A stretch of DNA of 64,000 nt from Dysgonamonadaceae bacterium (GTDB lineage: Bacteria > Bacteroidota > Bacteroidia > Bacteroidales > Azobacteroidaceae). The DNA is taken from NCBI GenBank assembly GCA_031269685.1, contig JAISYU010000075.1:1-64000 (forward strand), written 5' to 3'. The notes under the pieces are model-generated. The model had not been told where the DNA came from and ran no database searches. It worked only from the letters and a program-made list of their open reading frames with translations. The position numbers were made by a program, and so were the translations under genes. Shown here piece by piece: positions 18,162 to 26,369 of this stretch (positions are counted from its first letter, which is position 1; each line of letters starts with the position of its first letter).

Positions 18162-21020
18162 TCACATTTTATTGACATGTTCGATAAGTTTACGGTAAAC
18201 ATCGTTCTTTTCAAGAAGTTTACGATTGCCAACCAGAAAAAGACGCTTGCGGGCGCGAGTGATAGCGACGTTAAGTTTTCTGTCAAGTCCATTATTATAA
18301 CCGCCAGAAAGTGAAATCAAACCACTTCCGGTTTTAACACAGAAAGAATATATGATAATATCACGCTGACTGCCCTGAAAACGCTCGACAGTATCAACTA
18401 TTACTTGAGAAAGTTCGGTTTTTCCGCTGTCCTGAAGCATTTTCCTGATAAGAGCGATCTGATTTCGATAAGGAGTTATGATGCCAACAGAAGCAGGATC
18501 GAATTTATCACCGGATTCTAAACATTTATCATAAAGTTCTATGCAAATCTTTGTAACATATTCGGCTTCCGCAACATTAGCCTTATCAAAATAATCTTTA
18601 TCAGACGGAACTACATCGAAAAATTGCAATCTCTTATCAACATATTCTTCTTTTTGATGCGGTAATCCGGCACATTCGAGAAGACCTTCATAAAAATACT
18701 CGGAAGGAAAGGCGGAAATATGAGGATGCATGCGACCTTGACGAGTGAGCATCGTAATCAGGTCGACATTTCCGTGTTTCATAATCTGTCGGTGAAATCT
18801 CTCAAATAAAGAATCCCCAAGATTAGTCAGTCCGACGTCATTAAGAACCGCATCTCGCACTTTACTATCATCACGACTTTGAAGCACAATAGCAGGTAAC
18901 TGTTTATGGTCGCCAATTAAGATAAATTCGTCGATAGCGTTGCAATTATCTCCGGTTTTTAGACAAAAAAAGCCGACAAGATGAGGCTCTAACATCTGCG
19001 TTGCCTCATCTATAATCGCGAGGTCGAAATGTTTGATGTTGAACAAGTCATTTTTACTCCAGAACGAGGCGGCAGTACCGACGAAGATGCGACATTTACC
19101 AATCATCTCGATTACATCACGCCTGTTCTTGCATTTTTCAATGCGGTTTTCAAGCAAAAAACGCCTGAACTCGGGCGAACAGTTAAGTTTGCTGCTTATC
19201 CTGATATATTCCGGCAAATTTTCAATCTCGGACAACGCCTTACATATCTCGTCAACGGCTCTATTAGTAAACGACAGCAATAATATATTAGAATTCGGCT
19301 TTTTCAGTTCCGCTTCCACCGCATTTTTCATGGCAATCGAAGTTTTTCCAGTCCCGGGCGGACCTATTATAAGACGTACATCCTGCTTTTTATTCTCCAT
19401 TCCGAAATAATCACCCGAAATCAACCTTTTTCTGTCATCGTTGGCGAAAAGAAACGTCCCCAACGCACGAAACATACCCGAAAATGTCGAATCTATACTG
19501 TCGTGCTCAACAGCATACATCGAATCCGGCTTCCAAACACTCCGGTTCTTCTGTTTATACCTCAATCTCACGGTAATTGATTCCGATTCGAGACATTCTA
19601 TAGCCCCCCTGAAGACTTGATGATTGTTGACCGTGTCATTTTCACCGTTACGTTCGTAAAGCACAACAGAATCTCCAACTCTGAAGTTGGGAAGATACAA
19701 ATCCTGATATTGAGGAAGAGAAAGTTTAACAGACGGTTCATCTTTTTCAGTAAGATTTTCGATAATTTTCAAATCATATAGCAGTTCCCCAGCGGCAACT
19801 TTGTCATTAAAACCGACATTCCAAAGACAACAAGCGCGTTTTATGCCTTCATAGTCGCGCTCTCCGCATTTCGTAACCCACACTTCCTTTATCAAAAAAT
19901 TATATAGACGAATGAAATAAGACTTTTCCGATTCATTAAGATTTGCAAGGGCATTCGCAAAACGATCTACAGGAGGCGCAAGATAATTTGTGAAAAATTT
20001 ACCGGTAAGTCCGGCAGTATTAATGTCATGTGAATTAATTTTAGATAAAAATTCAAAAGTCACATCAAAATTGTTTGATTTTTGCATGGCAAATTCACGC
20101 CCTACTATTTTATTTCGTATCTTCAAAGCCTCATTTAACTGTTTTCTTGAATGTCTTTCGAGACTCATAACAGGATATTTGGAATACAGAAGATAAGATC
20201 GAACATTATTATGATTAAGAGAGAGATTAAATTCAAGCGTTGCGAGATATAGAATCATCTGAGTATAATGGTTTTCGGCAGATCGGATAAAAGCACCGCC
20301 ATTTCGGAAATCTTCAAAAGATTTTCCAGATTTCAGTTCGACAAACGCAGAAAAATCATTGAGCATAAGGTCAAGCCTGCCATGTATTCCAAGTGCATTA
20401 CAGACAAATGACGGTTCAAGAATAACATTTTCGCGTTCTATGCCGGTTTTTCTGAAAAAATTATTAACAATATAGAAAATATTATCAAAATGACGTTTAC
20501 AATCATCGAAAAACTTCCTTTCAACATCCCCATCCTGCAAAGAATTACAAATCGTAAACTCAAAAGCAGCAGAAGCAAACAATTTTTTCATAGCAACGTC
20601 GTAATTTATTGAAAACACATTGTCTGCATTTATTAATTCGTCGAGAAAAAAGTTGGCAGCGTTACCTAAAAGAATAGCAGGGCTTAATTCAGACATGCGA
20701 ATCCGGTTAAAAGTATAATTAAATTCATTATTTCCATAAGGTCTAAAACATTCTGCAAGAGAACTTATATCAATTAAATAATCAGGTTCGAGAATAATAA
20801 ACTCAGCGGAGACAAAAATGCCGGACTCTTCTTCATTAACAGTAACATTAAGCAAATTAAACACAGACCCTTCGGTAATATACGGCAGCAAAGACTCAAA
20901 TTCTTGCGACTGTTCGCCGGTACAGGAAACAATCACAGGAAAATTATCGGAATTTTCAGCAATAATACTGCTATTCAAGAATTTTTTAAAGAAGATTCGC
21001 AATATTTTAGTATCACTCAT
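18162..21020 (-). CDS. Dna2-like nuclease-helicase (PD-(D/E)XK plus SF1B helicase)
   Basis: 952 aa. The N-terminal half carries a RecB-like nuclease motif set: GIHGRLDLMLNDFSAFVELK, then KS (about residues 216-237). The C-terminal half is an SF1B UPF1/Dna2-type helicase: Walker A IGPPGTGKTSIAMK (about residues 548-561), motif II AIIDEATQMLEP, motif III GDHKQLPAI, motif V DTVERFQGSQRDIIIYSF, motif VI NVAITRARKRLFLVGN. Nuclease and helicase in this order define the Dna2-like architecture. It could act in flap, fork or double-strand-end processing, or in defence; context gives no decisive hint. A good divergent promoter lies 45-75 bp upstream. The DUF4249 gene follows directly on the same strand. 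Confidence 0.85.
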   Translation of the reverse strand: MSDTKILRIFFKKFLNSSIIAENSDNFPVIVSCTGEQSQEFESLLPYITEGSVFNLLNVTVNEEESGIFVSAEFIILEPDYLIDISSLAECFRPYGNNEFNYTFNRIRMSELSPAILLGNAANFFLDELINADNVFSINYDVAMKKLFASAAFEFTICNSLQDGDVERKFFDDCKRHFDNIFYIVNNFFRKTGIERENVILEPSFVCNALGIHGRLDLMLNDFSAFVELKSGKSFEDFRNGGAFIRSAENHYTQMILYLATLEFNLSLNHNNVRSYLLYSKYPVMSLERHSRKQLNEALKIRNKIVGREFAMQKSNNFDVTFEFLSKINSHDINTAGLTGKFFTNYLAPPVDRFANALANLNESEKSYFIRLYNFLIKEVWVTKCGERDYEGIKRACCLWNVGFNDKVAAGELLYDLKIIENLTEKDEPSVKLSLPQYQDLYLPNFRVGDSVVLYERNGENDTVNNHQVFRGAIECLESESITVRLRYKQKNRSVWKPDSMYAVEHDSIDSTFSGMFRALGTFLFANDDRKRLISGDYFGMENKKQDVRLIIGPPGTGKTSIAMKNAVEAELKKPNSNILLLSFTNRAVDEICKALSEIENLPEYIRISSKLNCSPEFRRFLLENRIEKCKNRRDVIEMIGKCRIFVGTAASFWSKNDLFNIKHFDLAIIDEATQMLEPHLVGFFCLKTGDNCNAIDEFILIGDHKQLPAIVLQSRDDSKVRDAVLNDVGLTNLGDSLFERFHRQIMKHGNVDLITMLTRQGRMHPHISAFPSEYFYEGLLECAGLPHQKEEYVDKRLQFFDVVPSDKDYFDKANVAEAEYVTKICIELYDKCLESGDKFDPASVGIITPYRNQIALIRKMLQDSGKTELSQVIVDTVERFQGSQRDIIIYSFCVKTGSGLISLSGGYNNGLDRKLNVAITRARKRLFLVGNRKLLEKNDVYRKLIEHVNKM

Positions 21021-21068
21021 ATAAATATTTGTAGAAATATATTAAATAATTGCCGTTCCAAGGCGTGG

Positions 21069-21099
21069 CAAAGGTACACTTTTTTATATAAACATTCAA
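21069..21099 (-). promoter_or_regulatory. Promoter of the Dna2-like gene
   Basis: On the minus strand, TTG (plus 21097-21099), a 20-bp spacer and TACCTTTG (plus 21069-21076). It is back to back with the ftcD promoter, with only 9 bp between the two -33 elements. Confidence 0.8.
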
Positions 21100-21108
21100 G
21101 CCGCAGTA

Positions 21109-21139
21109 TTGATATTAACAGGAAAAAACATTACCTTTG
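21109..21139 (+). promoter_or_regulatory. Promoter of ftcD
   Basis: TTG at 21109-21111, a 20-bp spacer and TACCTTTG at 21132-21139, 22 nt before the ATG. Confidence 0.8.
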
Positions 21140-21161
21140 CATCTCACATAAAAATAATAAA

Positions 21162-22124
21162 ATGATGGAAGAAAACAACAAAACATCAGTAAAAAATGCC
21201 GGCGATCCTAATAAAATTACCGGACAGTCGCAACCGGAAGTACTCATTGAATGTATTCCGAACTTCAGTGAAGGAAGAAACACGAAAATTGTGGAAAAAA
21301 TTGTTGACGCCTTTCGCGGAAAAGACGGGCTTAAACTCTTGGATTACAGCGCGGACGCAGATCACAACAGAATGGTGGTAACAATTATCGGACGCCCAAA
21401 CGTAATTTACAACGCTATGATAGAAGCAGTCGGAATTGCAGTCAAAAAAATTGACCTCCGCACTCATAAAGGTCAGCATCCGCGAATCGGAGCCGTTGAC
21501 GTGATACCTTTTGTCCCACTCAGGGAAATTGATTTGAAGCCGGCGCTTGAACTTGCCGAAAAGATAGCGGAAAACATCGCCTATCTCTACAATTTACCGG
21601 TCTTTCTGTACGAAAGTTCCGCATCTGCGCCACACCGGATTAGCCTTTCGGAAATTCGTAAGGGAAACTTTGAATTGCTTGCCGACAAGATGAAAGATCC
21701 CGCCTGGGAGCCGGATTTTGGACCCGGACATCCGCATAAATCGGCGGGAGCGGTAGCAGTTGGAGTCAGGAAACCGCTGATCGCATTCAACATTAACCTG
21801 AAAAGTAACGACCTGAAAGCAGCAAATGACATAGCGAGGGCAATTCGTTCCGCAAATGGGGGATTGCCGGCTGTAAAGGCGCTCGGAATAAGGCTCACAT
21901 CGAAAAATTGTGTCCAGGTCTCGATGAATATCACCGACTATAAACAAATTTCGATGCACCGTGTACTGGAAACTGTCCGCGACTTGGCATCTCATCAAGG
22001 AATTGAACTCGCAAACAGTGAACTTATAGGACTTTTGCCTCTACAGTCACTGATTGACACTGCCGCCGAGAGTTTAAATATCGACAATCTCACTTCGGAA
22101 CGTATCATTGAGACATTTTATTAA
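21162..22124 (+). CDS. ftcD: Glutamate formimidoyltransferase
   Basis: Transfers the formimino group of N-formimino-L-glutamate to tetrahydrofolate, the last step of histidine degradation by the formiminoglutamate route. The 320-aa protein has the transferase domain only; the cyclodeaminase domain of bifunctional FTCD is absent, as is usual in Bacteroidota. Visible family motifs are LIECIPNFSEGRN, DADHNRMVVTIIG, RTHKGQHPRIGAVDVIPF (containing the catalytic His) and PHKSAGAVAVGVRKPLIAFN. ATG 21162 (or the adjacent ATG 21165) fits the promoter; the frame is open upstream to 20904, but this overlaps the divergent gene and the promoters. Other hut genes are not in the window. Confidence 0.93.
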   Translation: MMEENNKTSVKNAGDPNKITGQSQPEVLIECIPNFSEGRNTKIVEKIVDAFRGKDGLKLLDYSADADHNRMVVTIIGRPNVIYNAMIEAVGIAVKKIDLRTHKGQHPRIGAVDVIPFVPLREIDLKPALELAEKIAENIAYLYNLPVFLYESSASAPHRISLSEIRKGNFELLADKMKDPAWEPDFGPGHPHKSAGAVAVGVRKPLIAFNINLKSNDLKAANDIARAIRSANGGLPAVKALGIRLTSKNCVQVSMNITDYKQISMHRVLETVRDLASHQGIELANSELIGLLPLQSLIDTAAESLNIDNLTSERIIETFY

Positions 22125-22154
22125 AGCGTTTCAGTGAAAATTATTCGCCGTCCG

Positions 22155-22184
22155 GCAAAAAAGGCTCGCACCTAAGTGCGAGCC
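22155..22184 (-). terminator. Terminator of pgk (possibly bidirectional)
   Basis: GGCTCGCAC (22163-22171) pairs perfectly with GTGCGAGCC (22176-22184), loop CTAA. Read on the minus strand the hairpin is followed by TTTTTTGCC, so it terminates pgk. It also lies 38 bp past the ftcD stop and may stop that transcript too. Confidence 0.85.
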
Positions 22185-22225
22185 CAGCAAATAAAACTAA
22201 TATATATGAAGATCCTATGAAAAGG

Positions 22226-23485
22226 CTAACCCTTTATTGCTTTTATCCCCGGCAGTTCTTTTCCTTCAATCGCTTCCAGCAATGCGCCGCCGCCGGTCGA
22301 CACATAAGACACCCTGTCTGCGAGTTTAAACTTATTGATGCACGCTACGGAGTCGCCGCCCCCGATTAAAGAGTAAGCGCCCTTGTCGGTTGCATTGGCG
22401 ATCGCCTCCGCAACAGCGAATGATCCGTGTGAAAAGTTCTCAAATTCAAATACTCCAACGGGTCCATTCCATAAAATTGTCTTCGACTGCTCTATAATAC
22501 CGGCGAAAATCTTTTCTGTTTCCGGTCCAATGTCCAAACCTTCCCAGTCGTCGGGAATTTCACCGACCGGCACGAATTTTGTTTCGGCATCGTTACTGAA
22601 ATCATCGGCGATCTTGGAATCGACTGCCAGCACTATGTTTACGCCCTTCTCTTTCGCCTTATTTAATAGCGAAGTTGCGAGTTCAAGCTTATCGTCTTCG
22701 ACAATTGACTTTCCGATCTTGCCTCCGAGAGCCTTGGTAAAGGTATAAGTCATACCGCCTGCGATAATAAGATTATCGACTTTGGTCAAAAGGTTTTCGA
22801 TTATGTCAATTTTTGAAGAGACCTTCGATCCGCCCATGATAGCCGTAAACGGGCGACTGATTTGGTTCAAAATTTTCTCAACCGCTTCGACTTCTGCGTT
22901 CATCAGGTAGCCGAAAAGTTTATGGTCTTCGTCAAAATAGTTGGCGATTATCGCTGTCGACGCATGAGCGCGGTGTGCGGTACCGAACGCATCGTTCACG
23001 TAAACCGTTGCGTATGATGCGAGGCGCTTAGCCATGTCTTTTTGCGCGGATTTCACGAGAGTTTTCAGTCGTTCCTTCTCTTCGGGAGTGGTGTTCTCGT
23101 TTATTTTCCTCGATTTTCCTTCTTCTGCTTCATAAAACCGCAGATTTTCAAGCAGCAGCGCCTGTCCTGGCTGCAATGCTGCGGCTTTATCGGCAGCAGT
23201 TTGGCGCAGGCAGTCATTTGCAAAGTTCACATGAACGCCGAGCAGTTCTTCGACACGCGGGAGGATGTGTATAAGTGAAAATCTCCCGTCAATTCCTTTG
23301 GGGCGACCGAGATGCGAGCAAATGATCAGGCTTCCGCCATCGGAAAGAATCTTTTTAAGAGTCGGTATCGCAGCTCTGATCCGCGTATCGTCGGTAATTT
23401 TGAAGCGTTCGTCGAGGGGAACATTGAAATCAACCCTTACGATTGCTTTTTGACCTTTAAAATTAAAAGTATCAATAGATTTCAT
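22226..23485 (-). CDS. pgk: Phosphoglycerate kinase
   Basis: Glycolytic enzyme making ATP from 1,3-bisphosphoglycerate; 419 aa, standard length. N-terminal substrate-binding motifs [16 protein letters not shown] and [15 protein letters not shown]; nucleotide site GGSKVSSKI and C-terminal [12 protein letters not shown] ... [13 protein letters not shown] 23485 ([20 protein letters not shown]) was chosen. The frame continues 13 codons upstream, but that would cross the -7 element at 23522. It is a single-gene unit closed by a terminator. Confidence 0.97.
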   Translation of the reverse strand: MKSIDTFNFKGQKAIVRVDFNVPLDERFKITDDTRIRAAIPTLKKILSDGGSLIICSHLGRPKGIDGRFSLIHILPRVEELLGVHVNFANDCLRQTAADKAAALQPGQALLLENLRFYEAEEGKSRKINENTTPEEKERLKTLVKSAQKDMAKRLASYATVYVNDAFGTAHRAHASTAIIANYFDEDHKLFGYLMNAEVEAVEKILNQISRPFTAIMGGSKVSSKIDIIENLLTKVDNLIIAGGMTYTFTKALGGKIGKSIVEDDKLELATSLLNKAKEKGVNIVLAVDSKIADDFSNDAETKFVPVGEIPDDWEGLDIGPETEKIFAGIIEQSKTILWNGPVGVFEFENFSHGSFAVAEAIANATDKGAYSLIGGGDSVACINKFKLADRVSYVSTGGGALLEAIEGKELPGIKAIKG

Positions 23486-23521
23486 ACTATAATGATGAAT
23501 AAATTTATCAATTTTGCGCTG

Positions 23522-23529
23522 CAAAGATA
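23522..23529 (-). promoter_or_regulatory. -7 element of pgk
   Basis: TATCTTTG on the minus strand, 36 nt before the pgk ATG. Confidence 0.7.
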
Positions 23530-23593
23530 CGAATTTTTATTGAATAAATAAAATAATCATCAAAAAATTTGTTTGTTTCCGAAAAAAAATTCT

Positions 23594-23601
23594 TACCTTT
23601 G
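23594..23601 (+). promoter_or_regulatory. -7 element of the 207-aa protein gene
   Basis: TACCTTTG with TTTG candidates at 23568-23571 and 23572-23575 (spacers of 22 and 18 bp). The leader is about 115 nt, long for this window. Confidence 0.75.
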
Positions 23602-23720
23602 CAGCGGATTTTTATTAGGGTGCTGTTTTTTGCTGCGGTTTCTTAAATAGAAATCTCTAAAGAGGAATATGAACGTAAACATAAAATAAAACAACAATAA
23701 CAAATGTAATAAAAAGAAAG

Positions 23721-24344
23721 ATGGATAAGAAAAAAACAACAAAACCAATCAGCAATGAGCCGCAAAAGTCGAAACTTACTGTGGCGTTAGAGAATCTTAA
23801 TGTAGCCATCGAGGGAGTAAAATCCGTCATTGGCTCGGAAAATGCAAAGAGTCCGATTCCGGCAGAGATAGTCGACGAACTCGTTGAACTGACTCACTTT
23901 TCAAGATACATTTTTGAGGAGTATGCAGTCACTCTTTCGACTGACGAACGGAAACGCCTGTTCGGATCAGGAACGAAAAGTTACGGATTTGTGGAGAAGT
24001 CGTGCGCCAGCGCAGCCGATAACCCGCAATTCCTGCCGCCTTACCTGAGCGTTGAGAAGTTCCAGAATAATTACGGTGACGTTTACCGTAAAAGGACGCT
24101 CTACCAGCAGGTTAAACTATACGAGCAGCAAGTTTACGAATCGCTCCTCGCTTCATCCGACGAGGCTTACCGTGATTCGTTGGATTACTATAATGCGTTG
24201 AAGGACGCTACGAGACGTAACATACCCGACGCGAAAGAATTGCTCGACGAGTTGAAACCGTACTTCCACAGGACGAAACATAAGCCGGAGCCTCCGCTTG
24301 ATAGAGCGGCCGGTTTCAATAACGATACCATCCGCGAGGATTAA
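23721..24344 (+). CDS. Conserved protein of unknown function (207 aa)
   Basis: A soluble, probably all-helical protein without signal peptide or membrane segments. The most conserved-looking stretch is STDERKRLFGSGTKSYGFVE (about residues 73-92), followed by NPQFLPPYLSVEKFQ, a central helix with YQQVKLYEQQVYESLLASSD and the segment YYNALKDATRRNIPDAKELL. From memory a similar 'RRLxGSGxRxYGF ... NPxFxP' pattern is found in uncharacterised proteins of several phyla; I cannot verify this here. The gene has its own promoter and terminator and is followed by a 42-bp tandem repeat, the same arrangement as the 272-aa gene. No function is proposed. Confidence 0.82.
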   Translation: MDKKKTTKPISNEPQKSKLTVALENLNVAIEGVKSVIGSENAKSPIPAEIVDELVELTHFSRYIFEEYAVTLSTDERKRLFGSGTKSYGFVEKSCASAADNPQFLPPYLSVEKFQNNYGDVYRKRTLYQQVKLYEQQVYESLLASSDEAYRDSLDYYNALKDATRRNIPDAKELLDELKPYFHRTKHKPEPPLDRAAGFNNDTIRED

Positions 24345-24432
24345 TTTTGGTTTTTTCAATATGATTTTTATATTTTGATAAAATTTATTGGAATTTTTGT
24401 TTGATAATCAATATCATTAGTTATTGATTAAT

Positions 24433-24471
24433 ACAGCGTCTCAATGTGAATTGTGGCGCTGTCATTTTTTT
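24433..24471 (+). terminator. Terminator of the 207-aa protein gene
   Basis: ACAGCG (24433-24438) pairs with CGCTGT (24457-24462). The stem continues inward with CAAT/ATTG after a short imperfect segment, and the run CATTTTTTT follows. Confidence 0.82.
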
Positions 24472-24520
24472 GAGCCATCGTCCGCTGTCAAACACTAAGT
24501 ATTTTATGATAAATATGAAA

Positions 24521-24838
24521 CACTTCGAGTTTAACAGTAAACACTTCATGATTTTCATGAAACACTTCGAGTTTAACAGTAAACATTTCATGATTTTTAT
24601 GAAACACTTCGTATTAAACAGTAAACATTTCATGATTTTTATGAAACACTTCGTATTAAACAGTAAACACTTCATGATTTTCATGAAACACTTCGTATTA
24701 AACAGTAAACGCTTCATGATTTTTATGAAACACTTCGTATTAAACAGTAAACATTTCATGATTTATATGAAACACTTCGTATTAAACAGTAAACATTTCA
24801 TGATTTATATGAAACATTTCGTGATTTATATGAAAATT
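24521..24838. repeat. 42-bp tandem repeat array between the 207-aa gene and the oxidoreductase gamma gene
   Basis: Seven full copies of a 42-bp unit start at 24521, 24563, 24605, 24647, 24689, 24731 and 24773, with a truncated copy at the end. Each holds CACTTCGTATTAAACAGTAA followed by ACATTTCATGATTTTTATGA and AA. Each unit contains a small dyad TTTCAT-(6-7 nt)-ATGAAA. The first two units carry CGAGTT in place of CGTATT. The array starts 50 bp after the terminator of the upstream gene and ends 54 bp from the stop of the convergent downstream gene. Long ORFs on both strands (MKHFVLNSKHFMIF repeats) result from the period and lack start signals. Confidence 0.95.
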
Positions 24839-24891
24839 TTAGAATTTAAGAGCAAATATATGCTCCTGAAACCGAAAAGGATACTGTTTAG

Positions 24892-25437
24892 TTAAAAGAT
24901 TTCCTCGATGATTTCCATCCCTCGAAGGATTGCCTGCTCATTCATAGGTAAAAGTTTGTGATGTCTCTCAGGCAATGATTTCTTTAGACCTTTCATCACG
25001 CTCTCAAGAGTTACCGCCGGTATGATTTTCAATAATCCTCCCAAAACGAGCATGTTAAATGTCTTCGCCATACCTTCTTTTTGCGCCGTGAGCATCGCAT
25101 CACTCCGAAAGATACGGATGTCTTTGCGAACGGGCGTCCTGGTAATCCCGTATCCGTCGTAAATCAGTATCCCGTCGGGTTTTACCTTGCTCTCGAACTT
25201 GTCCATCGACGGCTGGTTGAGGATTATTGCGACGTCGTAACTGTTTAATACCGGCGAGGAAATCTTATTGTCGCTCAAAATCACAGTTACATTCGCCGTG
25301 CCGCCACGCTGTTCGGGACCGTACGACGGAAACCATGCAACTTCCTTGTTTTCCATTAACCCTGAATAGGCAAGTATCTTACCCATCGAAAGAACGCCCT
25401 GACCGCCGAATCCGGCTATGATTAATTCATGTTTCAT
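24892..25437 (-). CDS. 2-oxoacid:ferredoxin oxidoreductase, gamma subunit
   Basis: 181 aa, the usual length of a separate gamma subunit (KorC/VorC/PorG-like). Family motifs: ELIIAGFGGQGVLSMGKILA at the N-terminus, SYGPEQRGGTANVTVILSD and FNMLVLGGLLKI. With alpha and beta subunits it forms a complex that decarboxylates a 2-oxoacid to acyl-CoA with reduction of ferredoxin. It starts 2 bp after the beta-subunit stop, so it is in one operon with it. The substrate (2-oxoglutarate, branched-chain oxoacid or pyruvate) cannot be read from this subunit. Confidence 0.9.
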   Translation of the reverse strand: MKHELIIAGFGGQGVLSMGKILAYSGLMENKEVAWFPSYGPEQRGGTANVTVILSDNKISSPVLNSYDVAIILNQPSMDKFESKVKPDGILIYDGYGITRTPVRKDIRIFRSDAMLTAQKEGMAKTFNMLVLGGLLKIIPAVTLESVMKGLKKSLPERHHKLLPMNEQAILRGMEIIEEIF

Positions 25438-25439
25438 AA

Positions 25440-26201
25440 TTAAATATTCTTTAAATCACCGAGGGGATATTTCGCAAACATGTGCTTCTCCATCCATAAA
25501 TTGGCTTGCTCCGGCGTCATCTTCCAACCCGATGCACAGGTAGATACAAATTCTACAACCGAAGTTCCACGCTTTGCCATGGAATTTTCAAACGCCTTGC
25601 GTAAAACCCGCTTCGCCTTGCGGACGGCGCCGGCAGTGTGTACCGATTGCCGGGTGACGAGGCATGTACCGTCAAGCAGCGCAAGCAAATCCGATATTTT
25701 TAGCGGATAACCGTTGAGTTCCGCGTTCCGACCGTAGGGACAGGTCGATGTAGGCATGTCAAGCAGTGTCGTAGGCGCCATCTGCCCTCCCGTCATCCCG
25801 TAAATCGCATTATTTACGAAGACAATCGTGATATTTTCCCCGCGATTGCATGCGTGAATTGTTTCAGCCGTCCCAATCGCCGCAAGATCGCCGTCGCCCT
25901 GGTAGGTGAAGACCATTTTTTCGGGATTGAGCCGCTTTACAGCCGTGGCAACCGCCGGCGCACGCCCGTGTGCAGCCTCCTGCCAGTCAATGTCTATATA
26001 ATTATAGGCGAACACCGCACAACCAACCGGGGCAATGCCGATCGTAGACTCTTCAATGCCCATTTCGTCAATGACTTCCGCGATAAGTTGGTGGATCACA
26101 CCGTGGCTACACCCGGGACAGTAGTGCATCTGCGCATCCAGCATCAATCGCGGGCGGCCGTATACCATATTTTCCGGCTTTATGATTTCTTTTACTTCCA
26201 T
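25440..26201 (-). CDS. 2-oxoacid:ferredoxin oxidoreductase, beta subunit (TPP-binding)
   Basis: 253 aa from ATG 26201 (MEVKEIIKPENMVYGRP). The upstream extension of the frame crosses the promoter and was dropped. It has the thiamine-diphosphate fold motifs: YCPGCSHGVIHQL, GIAPVGCAVFAYNY, GDGDLAAIGTAETIHACNRG and NNAIYGMTGGQMAPTT. Together with the gamma subunit it corresponds to the short-subunit (VorB/KorA-type) enzymes, in which a separate alpha subunit of about 360 aa and often a small ferredoxin precede beta. Neither is present here: beta is the first gene after the promoter and the upstream gene is divergent. Confidence 0.9.
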   Translation of the reverse strand: MEVKEIIKPENMVYGRPRLMLDAQMHYCPGCSHGVIHQLIAEVIDEMGIEESTIGIAPVGCAVFAYNYIDIDWQEAAHGRAPAVATAVKRLNPEKMVFTYQGDGDLAAIGTAETIHACNRGENITIVFVNNAIYGMTGGQMAPTTLLDMPTSTCPYGRNAELNGYPLKISDLLALLDGTCLVTRQSVHTAGAVRKAKRVLRKAFENSMAKRGTSVVEFVSTCASGWKMTPEQANLWMEKHMFAKYPLGDLKNI

Positions 26202-26222
26202 TGTCCTAATTTTTTGCGGGCG

Positions 26223-26253
26223 CAAAGGTACGAAAAATAAAAAGAGCAGCAAA
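26223..26253 (-). promoter_or_regulatory. Promoter of the oxidoreductase beta-gamma operon
   Basis: On the minus strand, TTTG (plus 26250-26253), a 19-bp spacer and TACCTTTG (plus 26223-26230), 21 nt before the ATG. It shows that the operon begins with the beta subunit. Confidence 0.8.
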
Positions 26254-26289
26254 ATTTTGCAGTTTCCAAAGAAAAAAATAACAATAATA

Positions 26290-26318
26290 TTGTATTAATA
26301 AAAAAAACGCTACCTTTG
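26290..26318 (+). promoter_or_regulatory. Promoter of the 567-aa AT-hook protein gene
   Basis: TTG at 26290-26292, an 18-bp spacer and TACCTTTG at 26311-26318. The leader is about 48 nt. Confidence 0.75.
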
Positions 26319-26369
26319 CAGAGCATTAGTAGTAAATTTTTATGCAAATTTCTAAGTAATTAATACGAT

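Noticed and set aside
20904-21161. Upstream extension of ftcD
   Set aside because: It would overlap the divergent Dna2-like gene and both promoters; homology starts after ATG 21162.
24446-24895. 149-aa plus-strand ORF and matching minus-strand ORF in the 42-bp array
   Set aside because: The frame begins inside a terminator hairpin, lacks a promoter or start context, and is explained by a repeat period divisible by three; the opposite strand is equally open.
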